A stretch of DNA of 64,000 nt from Larkinella rosea (GCF_003858635.1 NZ_RQJO01000008.1:1701194-1765193), one strand, 5' to 3'; numbered from the stretch's first letter, positions 53,033 to 63,877 are shown. Notes: generated from the sequence alone by a model not told the origin. Numbers and translations: made by a program.

Positions 53033-54772
53033 TTACTTTTGCAGCCGGTACCAGTTGTAGCCGTATCCCGTTAACTGAATCGGGTATTTGCCGTCATTTT
53101 CGGGGCGGTTTTCGGCTTTGTCCAGCAGGCTAACCAGCTTTAACCCGGCTTTGGTGTCAGTAGCCAGCCGAAACCGTTGAGGATTCGGGCTGAAATTGTG
53201 CAGCATCAGCAACGACCGGCCCTGCCAGTCGTACCGGATGGCGAGCACGTTCGGCGAGTCGGTGGGCAGTAATTGCCAGTTTCCCCAGCCAATTTCGGGA
53301 CAGTTTTTCCGCAACTGCGCCAGACTCCGCACCCGGTTCAGCAAGGACGCCGAATCCGCCAGTTGAGCCGCTACATTTACTTTCGCGTATTGAAAATCGC
53401 CCCGGCTAATGACCGGGTGCACGGTTTTGGCCGCCGTTGAAAAACCGCCCTGGGGGGTATTCGACCACTGCATTGGCGTCCGGATCGATTCGCGTTCTTT
53501 TAGTCGCAAATCGTCGCCCATACCGATTTCTTCGCCGTAGCGAATCACCGGCGTTCCCGGCAGCGAAAACAACAGGCTATATGCCAGGTCGATCAGTCGC
53601 CGGTCGCCCAGCATTGGAGCCAGCCGCCGGCGGATTCCGCGGTCGTAAAGTTGCATGGTGGTGTCGGGACCCATACGGGCGTAGACTTTATCCCGTTCCG
53701 TTTCGCTGAGACGACCCAGGTCAATTTCGTCGTGATTCCGCAGAAAGTGGGCCCACTGGGCCGTCGGCGGAATGTCCTTCGTGTCCTCCAGTGCTTTCGC
53801 CAAGCGATTTACTTCGCCAGTGGCCAGGGCGTAAAACAGGTGCTGGTTCGCAAAAAAATTAAACATCGTCTGCATGCCCTGCCCGTCTTTGCCAAAATAC
53901 GGTTCCTGCTCTTTCGGGTCCACATTGGCTTCGCCCAGCAAAATGGCGTCGCTTTTGTGCCACTGAATAAACTGGTGCAGATTCGAAATCATATCGAACT
54001 GGTGCTCCGGTTTGTCGGGATCGAAATCCGGATTCGCAATTTCGATCAGAAACGGAACGGCGTCGACCCGAAATCCGGCAATGCCTTTGTCAAGCCAATG
54101 TTTAACGATTTTCCGCATTTCCTGTTGAACAGCCGGATTCTGCATGTTTAGATCGGGCTGAAAATCGTAAAACCGGTGGTAGAAATAAGCTCCCGCCGTT
54201 GGGTTAAACGTCCACACAGTTTTCTGCACACCGGGAAAAACCATGCCCCGGTCGTGTTTTTTGGGCAATTCCTTCGACCAGACGTACCAGGAGCGGTAGG
54301 GTGATGCCGGATTGCGGATGGCCTGCTGAAACCAGGTGTGCTGGTCGGAGGTGTGGTTGGTTACCAGGTCCATCATAACGCGGATATTCCGCTGACCGGC
54401 CTGCTGCATAAATTCCGCAAAATCCGCTTCGGTACCCAGGTGCGGGTCGATGCCGTAGAAATCCGAAACATCGTAGCCGTCGTCGCGGTTAGGCGTCGGT
54501 TGAAACGGGGCCAGCCAGATGGCATCGACGCCCAGCTTTTTCAGGTAATCCAGTTGCTGGGTCAGGCCCTTGAAATCACCGAAGCCATTGCCGTCGGTGT
54601 CTTTGAATACTTCAACATCAACACTGTAGATCAGGCTATTTTTATACCACAACTCTTGAATAAAATCGGTTGGAACCGGTGCGGGTGGCGTTTCTTTGGA
54701 ACCGGTTTCGGCTGGTTGTGATTGACAGGCGAACAGCAGGCCAAAACCCAAAAGCAGCATTTTTTTCTTCAT
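53033..54772 (-). CDS. GH13 lipoprotein, trehalose synthase-like (TreS group), 579 aa
   Basis: ATG 54772 starts a lipoprotein signal (MKKKMLLLGFGLLFAC). The GH13 regions follow: MDLVTNHTSDQHTWF, the nucleophile in GIAGFRVDAVPFL, the acid in AILLGEANVDP and HFLRNHDEIDL. The segment KNSLIYSVDVEVFKDTDGNG at the start of the barrel and the layout fit the TreS-like GH13_16 group rather than typical amylases. Its lipid anchor places it in the periplasm or at the surface, so it may split or rearrange incoming maltose or maltodextrin. It is separate from the cytoplasmic treY/treZ route. Confidence 0.9.
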   Translation of the reverse strand: MKKKMLLLGFGLLFACQSQPAETGSKETPPAPVPTDFIQELWYKNSLIYSVDVEVFKDTDGNGFGDFKGLTQQLDYLKKLGVDAIWLAPFQPTPNRDDGYDVSDFYGIDPHLGTEADFAEFMQQAGQRNIRVMMDLVTNHTSDQHTWFQQAIRNPASPYRSWYVWSKELPKKHDRGMVFPGVQKTVWTFNPTAGAYFYHRFYDFQPDLNMQNPAVQQEMRKIVKHWLDKGIAGFRVDAVPFLIEIANPDFDPDKPEHQFDMISNLHQFIQWHKSDAILLGEANVDPKEQEPYFGKDGQGMQTMFNFFANQHLFYALATGEVNRLAKALEDTKDIPPTAQWAHFLRNHDEIDLGRLSETERDKVYARMGPDTTMQLYDRGIRRRLAPMLGDRRLIDLAYSLLFSLPGTPVIRYGEEIGMGDDLRLKERESIRTPMQWSNTPQGGFSTAAKTVHPVISRGDFQYAKVNVAAQLADSASLLNRVRSLAQLRKNCPEIGWGNWQLLPTDSPNVLAIRYDWQGRSLLMLHNFSPNPQRFRLATDTKAGLKLVSLLDKAENRPENDGKYPIQLTGYGYNWYRLQK

Positions 54773-54938
54773 AACCCCGGATTTTATTGCGATAAGAAGG
54801 TGTAACACCACCAGCTGGCTACCGTCTAAATTTTGCGCATTTCCCGATTCACTGGCCCGGATCGGGCTCATTCCCTCAATTCCTGTCAATTTTTGTGACC
54901 TTCCATAGCCATCTGACTTTCCGAAAAGTTAAGTCGGT

Positions 54939-55628
54939 ATGAAGAAAGAAGACATCGAGTTCGGGGATTGGCAACGGATTTTAATCGGGAATGCGCCAGC
55001 CGAATTTCTACTGGAAGTATTGATTCGCACAATTGTAATCTATTGCCTGCTCATTGTGGTGTTGCGGTTTTTGGGGAAGCGCATGAATGGGCAACTGACA
55101 AACCTGGAAATGGCCGTTATGCTTACGCTGGGAGCCATCGTTTCTCCGGCCATGCAGCTCCCCGACCGGGGTATCCTGTCCGGAGTGGTGGCGCTGCTGT
55201 GCGCCCTGACCTTCCTCCGCGTCACCAACCTGCTGGGGTATAAAAGCCGGAGAATCGAACACATTGTTCAGGGAACCGAAACGCTGTTGATCAAGGACGG
55301 TATCATTCAGGTAAGCGTCATGGCCGATAACCGCCTTTCGCACCAGCAGGTTTACTCAGCCCTGCGAAGCAGCAAGATTTACAACGTGAGCAAGGTCAAA
55401 CGCATGTACCTGGAAGCATACGGCATGTTCAGTATTTTTCCGGATCAAAAAGACCGACCGGGGCTATCGGTGCTACCACCCGACGACGACGAAATTCACT
55501 CGCTTCATCGGCCAACGGAAGTGCCGACGCTAGCCTGCACCCATTGTGGGTTTACCGCACCGAAATCGGCCGGTAACCAGCCCTGTCCGAGTTGTCAGGC
55601 CAATCAATGGGTCGATGCGGTTTTGTAA
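54939..55628 (+). CDS. DUF421 membrane protein with zinc ribbon, first copy, 229 aa
   Basis: The DUF421 (YetF/YrbG-type) layout is clear: three membrane helices (VLIRTIVIYCLLIVVLRFLG, MLTLGAIVSPAM, VVALLCALTFLRV), followed by a cytoplasmic part with KSRRIEHIVQGTETLLIKDG and the family ending YLEAYGMFSIF. Beyond that a zinc ribbon is added (CTHCGF ... CPSCQ) at residues about 200-222. DUF421 proteins are linked with stress and spore/exosporium in Bacillus, but their function is unknown. It lies 9 bases before a second copy of the same build. Confidence 0.92.
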   Translation: MKKEDIEFGDWQRILIGNAPAEFLLEVLIRTIVIYCLLIVVLRFLGKRMNGQLTNLEMAVMLTLGAIVSPAMQLPDRGILSGVVALLCALTFLRVTNLLGYKSRRIEHIVQGTETLLIKDGIIQVSVMADNRLSHQQVYSALRSSKIYNVSKVKRMYLEAYGMFSIFPDQKDRPGLSVLPPDDDEIHSLHRPTEVPTLACTHCGFTAPKSAGNQPCPSCQANQWVDAVL

Positions 55629-55637
55629 AAAACATCT

Positions 55638-56327
55638 ATGAAAAAAGACGAGATTCACTTCACGGATTGGGTACGTATTCTGGTGGGCGAAGTACCCGGT
55701 TTATTTTACTTGGAAATTCTGATACGGGCCGCGGCCGTTTACCTGATTCTGGTGGGCTCCATGCGGTTAATGGGCCGTCGGATGGCCTCGCAACTTAGCC
55801 GGAATGAAATGGCCGCCCTGATTTCGCTGGCAGCGGCCATCGGGGTACCGATATTGGACCCCAGCCGGGGTTTGCTGCCTGCCGTAATCATCGCATTGGT
55901 CGTTATTTTAGTTCAACGCCTGATTTCTTACTGGGCTGCCCGGAACGAAAAATTCGAAGGAATCTCGCAGGACATTGCCACCACGCTGGTGGAGAATTCG
56001 GTGCTGCAACTTGAAAATATGAAAAGCTCGCGCATCACGCGGGAATTGTTGTTTGCCCAGTTGCGCTCAACCGGCGTGTTGCAGTTGGGAAGCGTCAAAC
56101 GACTCTATATGGAAGCCAACGGCTCGTTCACCCTCATTCAACAACCCGAACCGAAACCTGGGCTCTCGATTCTGCCCGAATGGGATTCCGAATTTATTGC
56201 CCTGCAAACGCCCGTGCCGGATCGGGCAGTGTGTTACTGGTGCGGACATACCCAACCCGCTGGGGCCAGCGATTCGGCGCGTTGCCCTCATTGTAAAAAG
56301 CAGGAATGGGTGCAGGCCATTTGCTGA
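55638..56327 (+). CDS. DUF421 membrane protein with zinc ribbon, second copy, 229 aa
   Basis: A tandem paralogue of the preceding gene with the same length and order: N-terminal IHFTDWVRILVGE, three helices, the cytoplasmic DUF421 part (FEGISQDIATTLVENSVLQL, VKRLYMEANGSFTLI) and a C-terminal zinc ribbon (CYWCGH ... CPHCK). The helices diverge strongly from the first copy while the ends are conserved (both start MKK-xx-I-F-DW and end with QxWVxA). A heterodimer is therefore plausible. A converging hairpin follows at 56384-56457. Confidence 0.92.
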   Translation: MKKDEIHFTDWVRILVGEVPGLFYLEILIRAAAVYLILVGSMRLMGRRMASQLSRNEMAALISLAAAIGVPILDPSRGLLPAVIIALVVILVQRLISYWAARNEKFEGISQDIATTLVENSVLQLENMKSSRITRELLFAQLRSTGVLQLGSVKRLYMEANGSFTLIQQPEPKPGLSILPEWDSEFIALQTPVPDRAVCYWCGHTQPAGASDSARCPHCKKQEWVQAIC

Positions 56328-56383
56328 TTATCAAGGACTTTAGTTCGTTGGTACAGCTAGAAATATACACTTCTTTTTGGGTC

Positions 56384-56457
56384 GCATAGCAACTGAATGG
56401 TTGTACCAAAAAGAATGCCCTAATCGGTTTTTTGCTACAACCATTTAGTCGCTACGC
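56384..56457. terminator. imperfect inverted repeat between convergent DUF421 and treZ genes
   Basis: The arms 56384-56412 and 56428-56457 pair over about 28 bp with four or so mismatches and flank short T/A tracts. It probably terminates transcription from both sides. Confidence 0.65.
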
Positions 56458-56480
56458 GGCTGGAAAGTCTGCTTAAAAAT

Positions 56481-58334
56481 CTAGGTTAGGACAGATATCC
56501 CTTGATAAACCGTTACGCTGAGGGGCGGCAATTGGAGCGTTTGACCCGGTTCCGGTTGCTCAGGTAAAACCGCCTGAACGATTTTGGCGTTTTCGAGCCA
56601 CTGCGGTTCTTTCGAATCCAGGCATTTCTGCCAGTTCGAAACCCAATCGGGTAAGGTATAGGTCACTTCTTCTTCAGAAAGATTGAATAAGCCCAGCAGG
56701 TGATTCATGCCCGCCGGGTCCTGCCGGTGGAGCCCAAAACCGGCCGACCCTAGCACGGTAACCTGTATTCCATTTTTGGCTCCATTTTGTAAGGCCGGTT
56801 CGGTCCGGCGGAGGTCGATCAATGTCCGGTGCCAGTCCAGCATGATCCGGTGTTTACCTTTCGTGCGGTTTTCCCAGCGCAGCTTGGAGTCTGTAAACGT
56901 GATTTCCTGAAACGGGTCGATGTGCTCATTATTAGCGTTGAAAGCAGCAAATTCGGCCTTCCGTCCATCTTTTACGGCCTGAATCAGGTTTTCTTCCGAA
57001 TGATCGGCAAAATAAAAAAATGGTGTTTCGTCGGCATATTCCTCGCCCATGAAGAGTAGCGGCACATACGGCGACAAAAAAACGGCAGCCGCAGCCAGCT
57101 TCAACCGTTCGAAATCCACCAGCAGCGACAGCCTTTCCCCGCCGACCCGGTTTCCCACCTGATCGTGGTTGAGGTTAAACACGACGAAATGATCGCCCGG
57201 AATGCCGGACGACGACGCGCCGAATTTTCGCTTTCGAAACGCGGTGTACTCCCCACTCATGACAAACCCGTCGGTGTAGGCTTTGGCTAGTTGTTCCAGC
57301 CGACCGAAATCGCCGTACCGGTTTTTGCCATCGTGGTCCAGTAATGCATACAGCGCGTGGTGAAAATCGTCGAGCCACTGGGCGTCGAAGCCAAAACCGC
57401 CCAGTTCGGTCGTTTTGAGCACTTTGGGATCATTCAGGTCGGATTCGGCGAGCAGGTGAAGCGGTCGACCCAACCGCTGCTCCAGGCGTTTGACGTTATC
57501 GTGAATCTGCACCCAGATCGGAACCGCTCCCATATCGAACACCTCGTGGATGGCGTCGAACCGGAGGCCATCGACATGAAACTGTTCCAACCAGAAAATG
57601 GCATTGTTGGTAAAATAATCCCGCACGCCATCCGACCAGAGACCGTCGAAATTAATTGCATCACCCCAGGGCGTATGGTATTTACTGGAGAAATAGGGCC
57701 CAAACTGGCTGAAATAATTTCCTTCGGGGCCCATGTGGTTGTAGACTACATCCAGAAAAACCGCAATACCGCGCGCGTGGCAGGCATCGATCAGCTTTTT
57801 AAATGCCTCGGGACCTCCGTAGGAATTCTGTACCGAATAGGGATATACGCCGTCGTAACCCCAGTTTCGTTTGCCGGGAAATTGAGCAACGGGCATGATT
57901 TCAAGGGCATTGATCCCCGTTTCGGCCAGGGCATCCAGCCGCGGGATGATGGCTTCAAATGTGCCTTCCGGCGTGAAGGTACCGACGTGCAGTTCGTAGA
58001 GAATCAGGTCTCGGAACGGCAGTCCATGCCAGGATTGATCCTGCCAGGCATAGGCTGAATGATCCACGACCTCCGACGGGCCATGAACGCCCTCCGGCTG
58101 AAAATGGGAAGCCGGATCGGGGTAATCGGTGCCGTCATCCGGCCGGAAAAAATAGCGGTCACCGGCCCGGATGCCTTCGATGGTGACGCTAAAATAGCCC
58201 TCGTTGTCTTTCTCCATCGAAACCACCCGGTCGGTCGGATGAACGAGGTGTACGGTCATGCGGTCTTTTTCCGGTGCCCAGACCGTAAAGACAACCGTCT
58301 CCGGTCCGGCAAAACCGGCTCCAATGTGCTTCAT
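56481..58334 (-). CDS. treZ: malto-oligosyltrehalose trehalohydrolase
   Basis: 617 residues with an N-terminal CBM48-like domain (FTVWAPEKDRMTVHLV) and the GH13 barrel. The markers are LILYELHVGTFTPEGTF, GVYPYSVQNSYGG, VFLDVVYNHMGPEGNYF, the nucleophile in VDGLRFDAIHEVFD, the acid in HLLAESDLNDP and FNLNHDQVGNR. This is the TreZ order (GH13_10). It cuts the alpha-1,4 bond next to the terminal trehalosyl group made by TreY and releases trehalose. It is followed upstream by the alpha-glucosidase gene with 12 bases between, so both are probably cotranscribed. Confidence 0.95.
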   Translation of the reverse strand: MKHIGAGFAGPETVVFTVWAPEKDRMTVHLVHPTDRVVSMEKDNEGYFSVTIEGIRAGDRYFFRPDDGTDYPDPASHFQPEGVHGPSEVVDHSAYAWQDQSWHGLPFRDLILYELHVGTFTPEGTFEAIIPRLDALAETGINALEIMPVAQFPGKRNWGYDGVYPYSVQNSYGGPEAFKKLIDACHARGIAVFLDVVYNHMGPEGNYFSQFGPYFSSKYHTPWGDAINFDGLWSDGVRDYFTNNAIFWLEQFHVDGLRFDAIHEVFDMGAVPIWVQIHDNVKRLEQRLGRPLHLLAESDLNDPKVLKTTELGGFGFDAQWLDDFHHALYALLDHDGKNRYGDFGRLEQLAKAYTDGFVMSGEYTAFRKRKFGASSSGIPGDHFVVFNLNHDQVGNRVGGERLSLLVDFERLKLAAAAVFLSPYVPLLFMGEEYADETPFFYFADHSEENLIQAVKDGRKAEFAAFNANNEHIDPFQEITFTDSKLRWENRTKGKHRIMLDWHRTLIDLRRTEPALQNGAKNGIQVTVLGSAGFGLHRQDPAGMNHLLGLFNLSEEEVTYTLPDWVSNWQKCLDSKEPQWLENAKIVQAVLPEQPEPGQTLQLPPLSVTVYQGISVLT

Positions 58335-58346
58335 TCCAAGTTGTTA

Positions 58347-59954
<1,608 letters not shown>

Positions 59955-60367
59955 AAGCCAATTGGGGTTCGAATGCAATCCTTCGAAATGGTTTGAAAAA
60001 CCGCCGGATCAGCCGGATGGATGCCGGGGTTGGCGTATGGGCTGTAGGAATACGATTCGCCTATTCCGTTTGGACAGGCGGTTTTTGATTTCGGGCAATG
60101 GGTCAAAACCGTATGCCCCTCGTTTCAATAACCAGCAAAGTTGGCTTTAGGTTGGTTGGAGTGGCCCTAACTGAGCCAGCGGCCCTGAAGTTGCCGCATC
60201 GAAGCTAGTCAGGACCAATTCTCATTGGTCCTGACTAGCTTCGATACCTAAGATTTTTAGCTTCCGGATCGATGGCAGGCTGGTCGGTAGCTGGATTGCA
60301 TTCTTGATAGGGAAAATTCAGCGTTTATTTGCAAAATAACCGGTTGACTGACCGGAGTCGGGCCTGC
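59955..60367. other. intergenic region upstream of the alpha-glucosidase gene
   Basis: 413 bases with no gene. It holds a perfect 21-bp inverted repeat at 60199-60244 and three AAAACCG/CGGTTTT heptamers (59997-60003, 60079-60085, 60105-60111). It must contain the promoter of the glucosidase-treZ pair and the end of the response regulator transcript. Confidence 0.6.
60199..60244. repeat. perfect 21-bp inverted repeat with TCTC loop
   Basis: 60199-60219 and 60224-60244 are exact reverse complements with a 4-base loop. There is no adjacent T-tract on the side of the response regulator transcript. It could be an RNA hairpin terminating or stabilising that mRNA, or an operator of the glucosidase-treZ operon. 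Confidence 0.85.
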
Positions 60368-60844
60368 TCAAAGGCCAAAACGCACACTTGGTAAGGCAAC
60401 GGTATTCCACCAATATTCCCGAATGATTTCAAAACTTTCCAGCCATTCCGTAAAAACGAGCGGTTTGACCAGGTAGCAGGAACTCCCGCGCTGGTAGGCT
60501 TCCTGAATGTCTTCGGGTTTATTTGAGCTACTCAGCATGACCACCGGAATGTGACCGAGCGGGGCTGGCAACGCCCGGATAGCCTGCAAAATTTGCCAGC
60601 CATCTTCCCGGGTAGGCAGGTACAGATCGAGCAGAATGAGTTCGGGAGCTTCCCAGTCGTCGGAAATGCAGGAACATAAATAGGAGAGTGCCTGATCCGC
60701 CGTCAGCGTTTGCACCAGCTTGAGCTCGGGCAGACACCGGTTCATGGCATTTTTGATCAGGAGGTGTTGATCGGCATTATCGTCAATAATCAACACCTTT
60801 TTATTACGTAAGCCGAAAGGCTGGGTTTGTCGCTTGTTGGTCAT
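60368..60844 (-). CDS. single-domain response regulator (Rcp1-like), 158 aa
   Basis: ATG 60844 is preferred; an earlier TTG would add three residues. The receiver is intact: acidic pair D21-D22 (VLIIDDNADQH), phosphoacceptor D73 (LILLDLYLPTREDGW), MLSSSNKPED and the lysine in YLVKPLVF. There is no output domain. The C-terminus (IREYWWNTVALPSV) is typical of the Rcp1/CheY-like group that serves phytochrome-type and hybrid kinases. A similar C-terminal ending is found in the next signalling protein on the map. The cognate kinase is not in the window. Confidence 0.92.
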   Translation of the reverse strand: MTNKRQTQPFGLRNKKVLIIDDNADQHLLIKNAMNRCLPELKLVQTLTADQALSYLCSCISDDWEAPELILLDLYLPTREDGWQILQAIRALPAPLGHIPVVMLSSSNKPEDIQEAYQRGSSCYLVKPLVFTEWLESFEIIREYWWNTVALPSVRFGL

Positions 60845-61105
60845 GGAATACAAAACCGCTTTTAAGGCGTATTCTGGTTACTTAAAGATAACTCAATTCA
60901 GGCGATTCTTATTGATCGATACCAATAAACGGAGAGTAGGTCCGTTCGTTCCGGCTGTTTGGCTTACCAAAAACCGGGCTCTGGGACCGTTTAATCACAT
61001 TTTGAAGCTCAGGGGCCGTTGCCTCACTTTTTGGAGTTTCTGGCTGCGAAGGCCTGACTGAGAGGCCGCGATGAATCGGGAACCATCGAAAGTTTCGGTA
61101 GGCGG

Positions 61106-61894
61106 TTACGCCGGCAACTGCTCCGGGCGACCGGTTTTGCCCGGCAGGGCGGCCAGGGTCAGCCAAAACCGCCCGACCTGTTTGATGGTCTGGGTAAAAA
61201 TACCGCGATCTTCGGAAACCGTCACAACGGAATTGGCCCAGGCCGCGTAACTGCGATTGACCGTTTCCGGCTTCTGCCCAGACACCAGCACCAGCGTCGG
61301 AATACTGGCCATCCGCGGTTTTTGCTTCAGTTGCCGCAGGGTTGTCAGACGGTCACTGGTCGAGGTACTGGCATCCAGCAGAATCAGATTAGGTAGCTGA
61401 TGATCAGGCAGTTCTTCCAGAATTTTATATAAATATTCTCCCCGGTTGACGTGATCAACGAGGCAATTGTCGAACTGACTTTCGAGGCAGTGTTGAATCC
61501 ACTGGCCCTTTGTGGCGCTTTCGGTCACCAGAAAAACCGTCCGGCCTTCCTTCACCGGAGTGGTAAATGCGGTTTGCCGGTTGGCGGTCGTCAGTGCGTC
61601 AACCAGTTGGTGCCAGCGTCGGCGGCCGACGGGCAGTTCCGTCCCGCAAATCATGGTGACCACACCCGCCATTTTAGAGCGCGGAGGAGCCTGCCAACCG
61701 GTAACATACAGCGGATTGATCAGGGCGGTTTTATGCACCCGAATGAACTGATTTAGTTTTGTTTCAAAGAAAACCAGCGATTTGCTGACCAGCATTTTTT
61801 TGCCATCGGTAAAATGCAGCCAGGTATAATTGCTGCAACCGGACAGAAACGTCATGCTTGCCGATTTTTCAAGTACTTTATCAATAAGGCCCAT
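61106..61894 (-). CDS. LytTR DNA-binding domain followed by a receiver-like domain, 262 aa
   Basis: Residues 1 to about 105 form a LytTR DNA-binding domain (NYTWLHFTDGKKMLVSKSL and NQFIRVHKTALINPLYV). After a linker, residues about 120-250 resemble a receiver (TVFLVTESATKGQWIQH, LPNLILLDASTSTSDRLTTL with D at about 173, ASIPTLVLVSGQ, and an ending FWLTLAALPG). In usual LytTR response regulators the receiver comes first. Here the order is reversed. The acidic pair at the start of the receiver (VTES) is degraded, so phosphorylation may be lost or different. It may sense another input. Confidence 0.8.
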   Translation of the reverse strand: MGLIDKVLEKSASMTFLSGCSNYTWLHFTDGKKMLVSKSLVFFETKLNQFIRVHKTALINPLYVTGWQAPPRSKMAGVVTMICGTELPVGRRRWHQLVDALTTANRQTAFTTPVKEGRTVFLVTESATKGQWIQHCLESQFDNCLVDHVNRGEYLYKILEELPDHQLPNLILLDASTSTSDRLTTLRQLKQKPRMASIPTLVLVSGQKPETVNRSYAAWANSVVTVSEDRGIFTQTIKQVGRFWLTLAALPGKTGRPEQLPA

Positions 61895-61919
61895 GGTTAT
61901 ATTGTCATTTACTTATATA

Positions 61920-61930
61920 CAAATATAACC
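61920..61930 (-). promoter_or_regulatory. possible -7 box and small dyad at the LytTR-receiver gene
   Basis: On the minus strand TATATTTG (61920-61927) fits TAnnTTTG and lies 25 bases before the ATG. GGTTATAT at 61895-61902 and its complement at 61923-61930 form an 8-bp dyad across the leader. No good -33 box is seen. Confidence 0.4.
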
Positions 61931-62004
61931 GTCTGATCGGCGAATCGTTTTTTTATCGATCAAATGGGGAAAGCAGTCGTTGACCGGCCCGCGCTTTTTT
62001 CAGT

Positions 62005-62949
62005 TCACGGAATTGGGACCCGGGAAACCGTGAACGGCAGAACCGGGGGTGTTGGGCCGCTTCGGCGGTTTAACTGCCCATTGACGGCCAGAAAATAGGA
62101 TCCGGCTTTGGCCAGGGTCGTATTGAACAACAGTCCATCGCCGAAGCCCGGACCGACGGTTCCCTGTAAATAATCGCTGCTGAGGGCGACCGGAAAAATC
62201 TGGTTGAGGGCGTTGCGGGAAACATACAGCGTATGCTGTTCGAGCCATAAACCATCACCCGCCGTGACGGGGGTTGACAATTGAATTTCGGCGATGCTTT
62301 TGTCGGAAATACCAATCCGGTATAATTTGCCGACGGGCGAAATAATCAAAATCAGGTACTGGCCGTCGTCCGTCATTTCGATGCCGTTGGCGTTGACGCC
62401 GGTGGACGCATACGGAATCTGGGCGTCTGTGAACGTTAGCCATTGGTCGATCTCGCCCGGTATGTCACTGGCGACGCTGGTGCGGTATACCTGTTTGTTC
62501 CACGAATCGGTGAAGTACACGTAGTTTTCATCCAGAATACAGTCGTTGATAAAACCGGTTGCTGAGAACGTTGTCAGATCCCAGCTTTTGAGCAGCGAAC
62601 CGTCGGGATTCAGTACGTGGATTTTGTTCTGGGTTCCTCCGCACACCCACAAACGGCCTTTCGCGTCGAGTTTCATGCCGTTGCACGTCATTCGGTCCTG
62701 GGCAGAACCGGGCGCAAAGAGGACGTTGGTGCCGGTCCGGACATCGACCTTCAGGATGTCGCCGTTGGTGAGGCTGCCGGTATAAAAAAAGCCTTGTTTG
62801 GCATCGTAAGCAATTCCTTCCGGGAAAAAGGTTTCACCCGGAATCACGTAACTCGTTTGGTCGGGCTCGATCACATTAAAAAAGTGATCTTTGGTACAGG
62901 CGAAACAAACCGCCAGCAGGCCGGACAGGAGAAGTATGGAACGTTTCAT
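62005..62949 (-). CDS. beta-propeller lipoprotein (SMP-30/NHL type), 314 aa
   Basis: ATG 62949 gives a lipoprotein signal (MKRSILLLSGLLAVCFAC). The rest is a propeller of SMP-30/gluconolactonase-like blades (EGIAYDAKQGFFYTGSLTNG, CNGMKLDAKGRLWVCGGTQN, NDCILDENYVYFTDSWNKQV, NGIEMTDDGQYLILI). The metal-binding residues of SMP-30 may be E in FFPEGIAYD, N in FINDC and D in NGIEMTDDG. The substrate is unknown. It stands alone, 250 bases from the divergent isochorismatase gene. Confidence 0.85.
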   Translation of the reverse strand: MKRSILLLSGLLAVCFACTKDHFFNVIEPDQTSYVIPGETFFPEGIAYDAKQGFFYTGSLTNGDILKVDVRTGTNVLFAPGSAQDRMTCNGMKLDAKGRLWVCGGTQNKIHVLNPDGSLLKSWDLTTFSATGFINDCILDENYVYFTDSWNKQVYRTSVASDIPGEIDQWLTFTDAQIPYASTGVNANGIEMTDDGQYLILIISPVGKLYRIGISDKSIAEIQLSTPVTAGDGLWLEQHTLYVSRNALNQIFPVALSSDYLQGTVGPGFGDGLLFNTTLAKAGSYFLAVNGQLNRRSGPTPPVLPFTVSRVPIP

Positions 62950-63251
62950 GGAGTTGGATAGAAGGAGTGATTTGATACCGGTAAACGGCTTCCCCATTTA
63001 AAGCGTTTTGCCAACGCGCCATTTCCTATCGACCGGTTTTTTTTCGTCTTTCGGGTTTCTGGCTCATTCGATCCATTAAGTTCCAACCAAATCGTTTTTT
63101 ATTGGTTAAGTCCCACATCAGGTTCACCCCGGCGAGACGGATGCGGCTACCAGGGGCTTATCCCCCTGAAATAATGCGGTTGATGTCTTGTTACCTTCGC
63201 CGTGGAACCTGCGAGTTGATGTAATTCACTGGCCCGAAATTCGTAAAAACA

Positions 63252-63857
63252 ATGAGTGAGAATCTGCATGGAAATGTCCCCGACTCGTTTCCGGTCGCCC
63301 TGTTAATCATCGATATGATCAATGACCTTGAATTTCCGAACGGGGAAAAGTTGCTACCTGCGGCTCTGGAAGCCGCCCAAAACATTGCCAAACTCAAATG
63401 CGAGGCCCGCCGGCTGAACATTCCCGTCGTTTATGTCAACGACAATTTCGGCCGCTGGCGCTCGGATTTCAATGAAGTCGTTGATCATTGCCTCCGCGAC
63501 GGCGTTCGGGGAAAACCGCTGGCCGAGTTGCTGCGCCCCGATCCGGAAGACTATTTTGTGCTGAAGCCCAAGCATTCGGCTTTTTACATGACGACGCTGG
63601 ATACGTTGCTGGAACACCTGAAAGCCAAACGTTTAATCGTGACCGGTATCAGTGCCGATGTCTGCGTACTCTTGTCGGCCAGTGATGCCTACATGCGCGA
63701 ATACGACCTCCACGTTCCTGCCGACTGCGTGGCGACGGATGCGCCGACGCATACGCAAACGGCGCTGGCGTATGTTAGGCGCGTATTGAATGCAGACACG
63801 ACGCCTTCGGATCAGCTGGATCTTCAGGAATTGTGTCGGGTGGTTTTAGCTTCCTGA
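63252..63857 (+). CDS. isochorismatase-family cysteine hydrolase, 201 aa
   Basis: The catalytic triad of the family is visible: D in ALLIIDMINDLEF, K in FVLKPKHSAF and C in TGISADVCVLLSA, the cis-peptide segment being just before the cysteine. Members hydrolyse nicotinamide, biuret, carbamoyl or isochorismate esters. It resembles the group annotated as nicotinamidase-like or N-carbamoylsarcosine amidase-like, but no specific substrate can be named. It is divergent from the propeller lipoprotein gene and convergent with the DUF6766-like gene. Confidence 0.93.
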   Translation: MSENLHGNVPDSFPVALLIIDMINDLEFPNGEKLLPAALEAAQNIAKLKCEARRLNIPVVYVNDNFGRWRSDFNEVVDHCLRDGVRGKPLAELLRPDPEDYFVLKPKHSAFYMTTLDTLLEHLKAKRLIVTGISADVCVLLSASDAYMREYDLHVPADCVATDAPTHTQTALAYVRRVLNADTTPSDQLDLQELCRVVLAS

Positions 63858-63877
63858 AGGGTGGTCGTTTAGCTCCT

